Positions 1 through 5,264 of a stretch of DNA of 5,264 nucleotides are shown here, piece after piece. Source of the stretch: Cyanobium sp. M55B138 (lineage in GTDB: Bacteria; Cyanobacteriota; Cyanobacteriia; PCC-6307; Cyanobiaceae). A program made the position numbers and the translations under genes. Below the pieces are notes generated by a model. The model made no database searches. It was not told where the DNA came from and worked only from the letters and a program-made list of their open reading frames with translations. The DNA lies in assembly GCA_018400215.1 (NCBI GenBank), contig JAGYNF010000128.1:1-5264 (forward strand), given 5' to 3'. How positions within the stretch are numbered: the first letter of the stretch is position 1; every line of letters starts with the position of its first letter.

Positions 1-50
1 AAACCCATAATCCTAATTACGTAAAGGTAAATAAAAGTCAGGACTAAAAC
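1..50. other. AT-rich segment abutting a truncated gene (possible insertion boundary)
   Basis: By direct count, 15 of these 50 bases are G or C, whereas the next ten bases are all G or C and the rest of the window is GC-rich. The change is abrupt and falls inside the metallophosphoesterase reading frame, so foreign sequence appears to interrupt that gene. The strip contains an eight-base palindrome TTACGTAA (17-24) and a tiny inverted repeat AGTC-AG-GACT (36-45). Neither is long enough to name a transposon family. It could be the end of an insertion sequence or genomic island, a deletion junction, or an assembly join. The element itself would lie beyond the window, so its identity cannot be judged. 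Confidence 0.45.
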
Positions 51-243
51 CGCGGCGGCCGGTGCCGCTGTCGCCGATCACCAGGAAGCTGAAGGCCCCG
101 TCGCCGCCCGGGTCGCCCTCCAGCACCAGCCGGCAGGGGTCGATACCGGCCGCCGCCAGGGCCGGATGGCCCCAGCGCACCCGCTTGGCCATCCGTTGGA
201 TCTTGCTGGGGATGCTGGCTTCGCTGGCGAGGTTGAGGCCCAT
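13..243 (-). pseudogene. Truncated metallophosphoesterase (N-terminal fragment)
   Basis: The reading frame starts with ATG three bases after the lipid kinase stop and ends at a TAG within the AT-rich strip, giving 76 residues. Roughly the first 62 look like the start of a cyanobacterial calcineurin-like metallophosphoesterase. There is a basic segment (KIQRMAKRVRWGHPAL, about 14-29), then FSFLVIGDSGTG (about 51-62), whose GDSG supplies the first metal-binding Asp of such enzymes. The family continues for hundreds of residues with further metal-binding Asp, Asn and His motifs, and all of these are missing. The last residues (FSPDFYLPLRN) are encoded by AT-rich DNA and look like read-through. 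A faint match of RGFSP to the RG-x-(N/S)-P that I recall following this motif leaves the exact breakpoint uncertain, at about base 40-50. The family is recalled from memory. Loss of function follows because the catalytic core is absent. Confidence 0.6.
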
Positions 244-246
244 GGC

Positions 247-1569
247 TCAGCCCACGGGGGTGATCACACGCAGGGCACCGGGGCAGCTGCGGATGGTTAC
301 ACGGCTGGCCGTGACCATTTCGCCATCCACCACCAGTTGCTGGGGCGTGTCGGTGGCGATCTGGATCTCCCGGGCCCGCAGGCAGAGCAGGTCGGGGTGG
401 CTGCTGGGCGTCTGCACCACGGCGGAGGTCATCAGGGCCGCCAGGGCGTTGAGGCCCTGCAGCCGACTGGTGGGGGTGGCCACGGTCACCTCCAGCAGGC
501 CGTCGTCGGGGACCACCGCCCCGAACCCCTGGGCCAACACCGAGGTGTTGGGCGCCACGTTGGCCACGGTGATGGCGGCGGCCTCCAACTCCTGGGTGCT
601 GCCATCGATCGTGAGGCGGGCGCTGAATGGCTGCTGGCTGAGCAGCTGCTGGGCCCCGGCCAGCACGTAGGCCAGGGCGCCAAAGCGGGTCTTGAGCTCG
701 CGGTTGGTCCGGTTCACCATCCCCGCCTCGAAGCCCAGGCCCGCCAGCAGCACCATCGGGCTGCCGTTGCAGAGCGCCGTGTCGATGCGGCGGCTGGCGC
801 CCGCCAGCAGCACGGCGCAGGCGGCCGCCAGATCGGTGGGGATGGCCAGGGCCGCCGCGAAGGCATTGGCGGTGCCGCAGGGGATCACCCCCAGGGGAAT
901 GTCGGTGCCGACCAGGGCACCTGCCACCGCCGACACGGTGCCGTCACCGCCGCAGGCCACCACCATGACCTCGCAGGCCTGGTTGGCCTCGCTGGCCTGG
1001 TTGGGGTGGCGTGTGCGGATGGTTTCGATCAGCCCGCGGGTCTGCTCAGCCGGATCTCCATGTGCCTGGGTGAGCATCACCTCCAGTTGCAACTGGGGCT
1101 CGAGCAGGGAGCGGATGCGCAGGAGGGTGGCATCGGCGGCGCCGTTGCCCGCCACCGGGTTGAACAGCAGGTAGGCCCGCCGGCTGCGCAGCAGACCGCG
1201 CAGGGCCAGATCGGCGCTGGCCGGGTTGAGGGCCAGGGGGATGTCGGCCACGGCGCAGGCCCGCGCCAGCAGGGCCAGGTCGGGTTGCAGCGCCGCCGGC
1301 GCATGGGGATCGGCAAAGGCCATCACCGCCGCGGCCCTGCCGTCGAGTGCCAGGGCCGCGGCGCGGATGTCGGCGCCGGCGGCCAGGCTGCCGAGCTGGG
1401 CGCTGTCCTCCGCCAGCAGGGGGGCCAGGGCCGGCCGGCCGGCGAGCTCCTGCGCCAACTCCCCATTGGCCAGCAGCTCCAGGCCGGCCAGGGTGGCGTG
1501 GTGGCGGTCCAGCCAGTCGAGCAGGCGGTGGTTGGCCGCCGCCGCCAGCAGCAGGAGGGTCTGGGCCAT
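247..1569 (-). CDS. Methylglyoxal-synthase-like / diacylglycerol kinase fusion (lipid kinase)
   Basis: This 440-residue protein has two domains. Residues about 135-440 are a diacylglycerol kinase/YegS-type lipid kinase, which phosphorylates a lipid hydroxyl with ATP at the membrane. NPVAGNG (137-143), the nucleotide-binding GGDGT (207-211), GVIPCGTANAFA (227-238), PDDGLLEV (354-361) and VDGE (414-417) are all present. Residues 1 to about 128 align with methylglyoxal synthase. Examples are LDWLDRH against SWVERH, FADP against FWDP, and IPLALNPASADLAL against IPVATNVATADFII. Most MGS active-site residues are changed, so this domain is probably not a synthase (see findings). Fusion of an MGS-like domain to a DAGK domain is, as I recall, a cyanobacterial arrangement. 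The ATG start forms TGATG with the transglycosylase stop, so translation is probably coupled. The frame stays open far upstream as antisense-like sequence, but the MGS homology begins right at this ATG, which fixes the start. The lipid substrate is unknown. Confidence 0.88.
   Translation of the reverse strand: MAQTLLLLAAAANHRLLDWLDRHHATLAGLELLANGELAQELAGRPALAPLLAEDSAQLGSLAAGADIRAAALALDGRAAAVMAFADPHAPAALQPDLALLARACAVADIPLALNPASADLALRGLLRSRRAYLLFNPVAGNGAADATLLRIRSLLEPQLQLEVMLTQAHGDPAEQTRGLIETIRTRHPNQASEANQACEVMVVACGGDGTVSAVAGALVGTDIPLGVIPCGTANAFAAALAIPTDLAAACAVLLAGASRRIDTALCNGSPMVLLAGLGFEAGMVNRTNRELKTRFGALAYVLAGAQQLLSQQPFSARLTIDGSTQELEAAAITVANVAPNTSVLAQGFGAVVPDDGLLEVTVATPTSRLQGLNALAALMTSAVVQTPSSHPDLLCLRAREIQIATDTPQQLVVDGEMVTASRVTIRSCPGALRVITPVG
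976..1004. repeat. 18-base-period direct repeat inside the lipid kinase
   Basis: The 11-mer GGCCTGGTTGG occurs at 976-986 and again at 994-1004, exactly 18 bases apart. On the coding strand it gives a repeated NQA in HPNQASEANQACE (about residues 188-200). This lies just before the strand leading to the kinase GGDGT motif. The period is a multiple of three, so the frame is kept. It looks like a small in-frame duplication lengthening a surface loop. Confidence 0.6.
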
Positions 1570-2594
1570 CAGCCGGCACCAGGGCGGGGAACGGGGGGAG
1601 CACTGGCGGGCACCTGCTGCAGCCAGACCGCCACGGGGATCGGCTGGTTCTGGGCGTAGCCCACCGGCAGCCACAGGTCGCCGGCTTCGGCGTGGAAGTG
1701 GATCTCCCAGTGGTAGAGCCCGGTGTAGGCGCGCGGGTCGTCCTGGAGCAGGGCGGCATAGTGCAGCACGGCCCGGCCGTAGCGCTCGCTGTTGTTGTAG
1801 CCCCACAGGCCCTTGCCGATGTCCTGCAGGCCGCCGCGGCGCACCAGGTAGCGGGCGGCGGCCTGGATGGCGTCGTGGGGGTCGCGGATATTGCCCGCCC
1901 CCACGCCGGCCTGGGCCCAGGTGGTGGGCAGGAACTGCATCGGCCCCTGGGCGTTGGCCACCGACACGCCGTCGATGCGGCCCATGCCCGACTCCACCAG
2001 GTTGATCGCTGCCAGGACCTCCCAGTCGATGCCGGTGGCGGCGGCCGCCTTGCGGTAGTGGGCCAGGAGCTCCTCGGCGGGAGCGGGGGGAATGATCCGC
2101 CAGGCGGGCAGGCTGGTGGGCCGCCGGTCGTGGCGATGCATGGCCAGGAATTCCCGCCGGGCCTCCAGGTGGTGGTGGGCTACACCGCGCCATTGCTGGG
2201 GGAGCAGGGCCTGCACGGCGGCGGCCCGCTCTGGATCCCGGGAGAGCACCCGGTAGATCACCTGTTGCTGGTGGCCGAGGCGCGGCAGTTGCCCGGCGGG
2301 GGTGGCGGGATCGCGCAGGGCCGTCTCCACCTCTGTGAGCAGTTCGGCCAGCTCGGTCGCATCGGCGGGCACCTTGGGGTAGTGGCGGCCATCGGCCTGG
2401 CGCGGCAGGGCTGGGTCGTGCGGCAGGGCAACGCTCTGGGCCTGCTCGGAGGTCAGGGCGCTAACGCGCAGTGCCGGCCGCAGAGCCCGCCCGCCCAGCA
2501 GCGCCAGGGCCAGCCCCCCGGCGGCCAGCCCCAGCCGAGCTGCTTTGCGGCGGCGGGGTTGGGCTATGCGGGGCTTGGGATTCAGCTTCGTCAT
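1569..2594 (-). CDS. Membrane-anchored or exported lytic transglycosylase (SLT domain)
   Basis: This 341-residue protein is predicted to cleave the MurNAc-GlcNAc bond of peptidoglycan with formation of 1,6-anhydroMurNAc. The N-terminus is strongly basic (KPRIAQPRRRKAAR, 7-20), followed by a hydrophobic stretch (LGLAAGGLALALLGG, 21-35). That fits a signal anchor or uncleaved signal peptide placing the enzyme in the periplasm. The SLT-type catalytic domain spans about 178-285. It has GIDWEVLAAINLVESGMGRI with the presumed acid/base Glu201 in the ES motif, then AQGPMQFLPTTW (215-226), DPHDAIQAAARYL (238-250) and GYNNSERYGRAVLHY (265-279). The segment 60-165 is not assigned to a family and contains a His cluster (140-142). 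The C-terminal tail after about 325 is Pro/Ala-rich. The ATG at 2594 is chosen because it gives the basic-plus-hydrophobic leader; no strong Shine-Dalgarno is seen. The stop overlaps the kinase start by one base. I cannot assign it to a specific MltB- or Slt-like subfamily. Confidence 0.87.
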   Translation of the reverse strand: MTKLNPKPRIAQPRRRKAARLGLAAGGLALALLGGRALRPALRVSALTSEQAQSVALPHDPALPRQADGRHYPKVPADATELAELLTEVETALRDPATPAGQLPRLGHQQQVIYRVLSRDPERAAAVQALLPQQWRGVAHHHLEARREFLAMHRHDRRPTSLPAWRIIPPAPAEELLAHYRKAAAATGIDWEVLAAINLVESGMGRIDGVSVANAQGPMQFLPTTWAQAGVGAGNIRDPHDAIQAAARYLVRRGGLQDIGKGLWGYNNSERYGRAVLHYAALLQDDPRAYTGLYHWEIHFHAEAGDLWLPVGYAQNQPIPVAVWLQQVPASAPPVPRPGAG

Positions 2595-2599
2595 CGACG

Positions 2600-2814
2600 C
2601 TACCGGCTTCGCCCCGGGTCACCTGCCGGACGTTCCAGGCCGGGGTCGAGCTGGGCGGTGATGAACAGCTGCACCATCGTCCAGAAGCCGAGGTCCACCT
2701 TCACGCTAATCACGGCGTTGAGGAGGGGAATCCAGCCGGCAGTCAGGCGATGGTGATGGCGGCCCTGGGATCGACCACGGCGGAGTCAGGTTCCACTGGC
2801 CGCCACGCACTCAC
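2600..2814 (-). pseudogene. Frameshifted small hydrophobic protein gene (unknown family)
   Basis: A GTG at 2814 overlaps the serine hydrolase stop (GTGA). It opens 23 residues (MSAWRPVEPDSAVVDPRAAI, then TIA) before a TGA at 2745-2743. The -1 frame is open from 2785 to a TAG at 2602-2600. From 2746 onward that frame has almost every third codon base G or C and encodes a hydrophobic stretch (LTAGWIPLLNAVISV), then KVDLGFW and VQLFITAQL. Re-reading one base at GCC/CTG (2748-2744) joins the two halves into a continuous product of about 71 residues with one, perhaps two, hydrophobic segments. In the -1 frame, the part upstream of the switch (RRGRSQGRHHHR) has poor third-position bias, which places the shift near 2746. 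No slippery heptamer is visible, so a disabling mutation or sequence error is likelier than programmed shifting. I do not recognise the family. The coding strip leaves only five bases before the transglycosylase ATG. Confidence 0.45.
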
Positions 2815-4295
2815 TGGCGCTGCAGCACCCCCAATCCCTCGGTGTCGAGGTTGGCGATGCGCAGCCGACTGACCGCTGCCCCGGGCCCGGCCGCTGGGTC
2901 TGCCGCGAACACCACGGCGCTGGGCCCCACCCCGTTCTCGCCGGGCGGCTGGTAGCGGAAGGTGTCGCCGCTCACGTGGCTGAGGGGATAGGGGGATAGG
3001 GCCGGGCCCAGCTGCAGGCGCAGGCCCGCGCCAGCGCGGCTCACCACCGCCTGGCCCACATAGGCATTGCGGTAGCTGCCCACGTAGGCCTGCAGGGCTC
3101 TGGGCGGCAGGGGCTGGGCCGGGATGGGGACCTCGGGGTAGGCCTGGGCCATCGAGGCGACCATCAGCGGCTGCAGCAGGGTCAGGTAGTCGCGCTGCAC
3201 CGTGCCGCTGCGGATCAGGTCGAGCACGCCTAGACCCAGCGATTCCGCCAGGCCCACCGGCGCGGCATTGGTGAGCACCACCACCCCGAGCCCCTCGGCC
3301 GGTAACAGGTACACGGCGGTGGCGGCGCCCATGGCGAAGGCGCCGGAATGGCTCAGCTGCACCGCCCCCTGATCGCTCACGTTCACCCCCCAGCCGAGCC
3401 CGTAGAAGCCGCTGCGTTCGCGGGAGGGATCGCTCGCCTCCCGGCTCACGCTCAGCGGACGGTGGGTGCCGGCCAGCTGCAGGCGCAGCCAGCGGCTGAG
3501 ATCGTGCGCACTCGAGCTCACCCCGCCCGCCGGCGACTGGGCGTCGGCATCCCGGTCGGGGCCCATGACCCAGAGATCGCCACGGCGCACGTGGGGCCGC
3601 ACCCGGTTGGGCGCGTCGCGGAAATCGGCATGGCGGGAGCTGGTGCGCTCCATGCCCAGGGGCCGGTAGAGGCGTTCGGCGGCCAGCTCCTCCCAGCTGC
3701 TGCCCTGCTGGCGGGCCACGGCCACGGCGGCGGCGGTGAAGCCGAAGTTGGTGTAGGCGTAGGTGGCCCGGAAGCGGTTGCCCAGGGGCTGCAGCGACAG
3801 CCGCTCCAGAATGGTGGCTCTGTCGAAGCCGAGATCCTCCAGCGGGTCGCCGGCATGGTCGCCCAGGCCGCTGCGGTGGGAGAGCAGGTCGCGCAGGGTC
3901 ACCGAGGTCGCGATCGCCGGCGGCCCGAGCCGGAACTCCGGCAGCTGGGTGGTCACCGGGTCGTCCCAGCTGGCCCGGCCATCGCCCACCAGTCCGGCCA
4001 GCACGGTGCTGGTGATCGGCTTGGAGAGCGAAGCCAGGGGGAACAGGGTGTGGGCATCCACCGGCTCGCTCCTGCCGAGCTGCCGCACCCCGAATCCCCG
4101 GAGCAGCACCGGCCGGTCGTGGCGTACCACCGCGATCGCCACCCCTGGCACGCCGGTGCGTTGCATCAGCTGCTGGGTCAGTGCCTCGATCTGCGACCCC
4201 ACCTCATCCGGTGCGGCCCGCAGCGGCGGCGCCGGGCTGAGGCAGACCAGCAGGGCCAGGCAACCCGGCATGACGACGGATCGACCATGCATCAC
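2811..4295 (-). CDS. Exported beta-lactamase-fold serine hydrolase (PBP4*/AmpC-like) with C-terminal beta domain
   Basis: This 494-residue member of the serine beta-lactamase/D-alanyl-D-alanine carboxypeptidase superfamily has all three active-site elements. They are SxxK as S89-L-S-K92, YxN as Y181-T-N183, and HSG at 316-318 in the place of KTG. Other family features are LLSHRSGLG (137-145) and SPAGGVSSSAHDLSRWL (254-270). The N-terminus (CLALLVCLSPAPPLRAA, 12-28) reads as a Sec signal peptide cleaved near the RAA. The residue before Cys18 is Val, so it does not fit a lipobox. Residues about 400-494 resemble the DUF3471-type domain often attached to these enzymes. Known relatives include peptidases and esterases acting on D-amino-acid peptides or esters; the actual substrate cannot be read from sequence. 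The frame starts with GTG at 4295, four bases after the NYN stop. ATG at 4292 is the next codon and equally likely. The stop overlaps the GTG of the downstream small frame. Confidence 0.87.
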   Translation of the reverse strand: MMHGRSVVMPGCLALLVCLSPAPPLRAAPDEVGSQIEALTQQLMQRTGVPGVAIAVVRHDRPVLLRGFGVRQLGRSEPVDAHTLFPLASLSKPITSTVLAGLVGDGRASWDDPVTTQLPEFRLGPPAIATSVTLRDLLSHRSGLGDHAGDPLEDLGFDRATILERLSLQPLGNRFRATYAYTNFGFTAAAVAVARQQGSSWEELAAERLYRPLGMERTSSRHADFRDAPNRVRPHVRRGDLWVMGPDRDADAQSPAGGVSSSAHDLSRWLRLQLAGTHRPLSVSREASDPSRERSGFYGLGWGVNVSDQGAVQLSHSGAFAMGAATAVYLLPAEGLGVVVLTNAAPVGLAESLGLGVLDLIRSGTVQRDYLTLLQPLMVASMAQAYPEVPIPAQPLPPRALQAYVGSYRNAYVGQAVVSRAGAGLRLQLGPALSPYPLSHVSGDTFRYQPPGENGVGPSAVVFAADPAAGPGAAVSRLRIANLDTEGLGVLQRQ

Positions 4296-4299
4296 CCTG

Positions 4300-5043
4300 T
4301 CAGCCCCCGCGAAGGCGCACCGAGAGGTGCATCTGCTGGCTGCCGGGGGCGATCGGCACCTCCTTCACCGCGAGGTACGCCTGGCCCTTCACCAGTTCGC
4401 TCAGCTTGCGGAAGCCGTAGTTGCGGGCGTCGAAGGCGGGGTCGTTTTTCTGCAGCAGGCTGCCCACCATGCCGAGGGGCGCCCAGCCGTCGTCCTGGGT
4501 GACGGCCGTGATCGCCTCGCACAGGAAGGGCTGCAGCGGTGGGGCCCCCTCGTCGTCGGCTGAGCGGCGCTGGTGGGAGCCGGCGCTGGAGCCGCCGCCG
4601 CCGCCGCGCTTGAGGATGTCGGTGTAGAGAAAGCGGTCGCAGGCGGCCACGAACGCCTTGGGGGTCTTGCGCTCGCCAAAGCCGATCACCAGCAGCCCCT
4701 GCTCGCGGATGCGGGTGGCCAGGCGGGTGAAGTCGCTATCAGACGACACCAGGCAGAAGCCATCCACCCGGCCGCTGTGCAGCAGGTCCATGGCGTCGAT
4801 GATCAGGGCTGAATCGGTGGCGTTTTTGCCGCTGGTGTAGCTGAACTGCTGCACCGGCACGATCGCGTGCACGTTGAGCACGTCCTTCCAGCTGCCCAGC
4901 TGGGGTGTGGTCCAGTCGCCGTAGGCCCGCTTCACGGTGGCGGTGCCCACCTGGGCCACTTCGGTGAGCAGGTCGCTGATCACCGCCGCCTGGGCGTTGT
5001 CGGAGTCGATCAGCACCGCCAGGTTGGGGGCGTCGCGGCTCAT
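4300..5043 (-). CDS. NYN (PIN-like) ribonuclease-like protein with C-terminal LOTUS/OST-HTH domain
   Basis: This 247-residue protein has an N-terminal NYN domain of the LabA/limkain type (about 6-145), a PIN-fold metal-dependent RNase module. Its acidic residues are in place: Asp13 and Asp15-Asn16 in LIDSDN, Asp77 in KNATDSALIIDAMDLL, and Asp102/Asp104 in LVSSDSDF. A Gly-rich, charged linker (147-165) follows. Next is an OST-HTH/LOTUS domain (about 168-245), recognisable from GWAPLGMVGSLLQKNDPAFD and ARNYGFRKLSELV. LOTUS domains bind RNA or protein partners. With all acidic residues kept, RNase activity is plausible, but the target RNA is unknown. The ATG overlaps the GlcF-like stop (ATGA) and is preceded by AGGGGA, so the start is well supported. 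The role next to a glycolate oxidation gene is not evident and may reflect operon packing only. Confidence 0.88.
   Translation of the reverse strand: MSRDAPNLAVLIDSDNAQAAVISDLLTEVAQVGTATVKRAYGDWTTPQLGSWKDVLNVHAIVPVQQFSYTSGKNATDSALIIDAMDLLHSGRVDGFCLVSSDSDFTRLATRIREQGLLVIGFGERKTPKAFVAACDRFLYTDILKRGGGGGSSAGSHQRRSADDEGAPPLQPFLCEAITAVTQDDGWAPLGMVGSLLQKNDPAFDARNYGFRKLSELVKGQAYLAVKEVPIAPGSQQMHLSVRLRGG
4591..4607. repeat. GCC triplet repeat encoding a polyglycine linker
   Basis: Seventeen bases of uninterrupted GCC units read on the coding strand as five consecutive GGC glycine codons (147-151). They lie exactly in the linker between the NYN and LOTUS domains. Triplet slippage here would change linker length without breaking frame. 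Confidence 0.7.
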
Positions 5044-5264
5044 GGCTGTTTCCCCTGCGTTGGCGCCCCGGCCCGCCAGCTGCGCTCCAGCAGTTGCAGC
5101 GGGTGCAGCACGGTCTGGGGGTGGCCGCCCTCCGCGAGATGGCGGCGGATCTGCAGGCTGCAGCCGATGTTGGCGCTGGCCACCAGCTCGGCGCCGGTGC
5201 CGCCCAGATCGGCCGCCTTGATCCGGCCCAGCTCGGCGGCCTCCTCGGGCTGCACCAGGTTGTA
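5040..5264 (-). CDS. glcF: Glycolate oxidase iron-sulfur subunit, C-terminal end (partial)
   Basis: The frame is open to the window edge, so only the last 74 residues are present and the true start lies outside. The GTG at 5255 is an internal Val codon (YNLVQPEEA), not a start. The sequence matches the end of the second cysteine-rich (CCG) domain of GlcF-type proteins. It has YNLVQPEEAAELGRIKAADL, then GAELVASANIGC with the conserved Cys, then a short loop and VLHPLQLLERSW. GlcF is the Fe-S subunit of the glycolate oxidase/dehydrogenase that turns photorespiratory glycolate into glyoxylate and passes electrons to the membrane quinone pool. The CCG motif itself should sit just upstream of YNL, outside the window. 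Another heterodisulfide-reductase-like Fe-S protein with the same domain is possible, but the IxKAADL...NIGC pattern favours GlcF. The stop overlaps the NYN start by four bases. Confidence 0.8.
   Translation of the reverse strand, partial: YNLVQPEEAAELGRIKAADLGGTGAELVASANIGCSLQIRRHLAEGGHPQTVLHPLQLLERSWRAGAPTQGKQP
5051..5056 (-). promoter_or_regulatory. Ribosome binding site for the NYN-LOTUS gene
   Basis: The minus strand reads AGGGGA here, seven to eight bases before the ATG at 5043 and inside the end of the GlcF-like gene. It is the clearest Shine-Dalgarno sequence in the window. It supports the chosen start and suggests re-initiation or coupling with the upstream gene. Confidence 0.55.

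Noticed and set aside
17..45. Rho-independent terminator in the AT-rich strip
   Set aside because: The palindrome TTACGTAA and the AGTC/GACT pair are too short and lack a GC-rich stem followed by a T tract.
13..76. Intein or group II intron inserted at the GDSGTG motif
   Set aside because: The frame does not continue with an intein-type Cys/Ser start and stops within 15 residues. The junction sequence does not resemble a group II intron 5' end.
166..1659. 497-residue plus-strand open frame opposite the lipid kinase
   Set aside because: It is rich in Gly, Gln, His and Arg with no recognisable domain, and lies antisense to a gene with clear kinase motifs. Long antisense frames are expected in such GC-rich coding DNA.
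1570..2193. N-terminal extension of the lipid kinase frame to 648 residues
   Set aside because: The extension is Pro/Arg/Gly-rich and overlaps the catalytic part of the transglycosylase in another frame. The methylglyoxal-synthase-like homology begins right at the ATG at 1569.
2743..2752. Programmed -1 ribosomal frameshift
   Set aside because: There is no X-XXY-YYZ slippery heptamer at the switch, and I see no obvious downstream pseudoknot. A mutation or sequencing error explains it more simply.
1347..2756. 469-residue plus-strand open frame opposite the transglycosylase
   Set aside because: Its composition is low-complexity Gly/Pro/Arg/Gln without family features, and it runs antisense to the SLT domain and across a gene boundary.
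3348..4502. 384-residue plus-strand open frame opposite the serine hydrolase
   Set aside because: It is antisense to the SxxK, YxN and HSG motifs of a convincing enzyme and shows no motif of its own.

Overview
This window is GC-rich, except for an AT-rich strip at its left edge. Every gene I can support lies on the minus strand. The content points to a GC-rich picocyanobacterium of the Synechococcus/Cyanobium type. The evidence is a glycolate-oxidase-type Fe-S subunit end, an NYN-LOTUS protein, a fusion of a methylglyoxal-synthase-like domain to a lipid kinase, and a metallophosphoesterase start that resembles cyanobacterial proteins I remember. This is recognition from memory; no search was run.

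In transcription order (right to left) the layout is as follows. The 3' end of a GlcF-like gene (5264-5040) overlaps by four bases (ATGA) an NYN ribonuclease-like protein with a C-terminal LOTUS/OST-HTH domain (5043-4300). Four bases later comes an exported beta-lactamase-fold serine hydrolase (4295-2811). A GTGA overlap then leads into a short coding stretch (2814-2600) that is read through only if one -1 frameshift is allowed. Five bases later a membrane-anchored or exported lytic transglycosylase starts (2594-1569). A TGATG junction couples it to the lipid kinase fusion (1569-247). After a three-base gap a metallophosphoesterase starts (243) but is lost about 65 residues in, where the sequence switches abruptly to about 30% GC (bases 1-50).

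The spacing suggests one co-transcribed, translationally coupled run. There is no clear promoter or terminator, and no gene-free stretch over 300 bases. Two products act on the cell envelope (transglycosylase and serine hydrolase) and one on membrane lipid. The NYN-LOTUS protein is predicted to act on RNA, and the GlcF-like subunit belongs to photorespiratory glycolate oxidation. A shared pathway is not evident.

The points most worth a second look are the degenerate methylglyoxal-synthase domain on the kinase, the frameshifted small membrane-protein gene that annotation would normally skip, and the truncation junction at the left edge.
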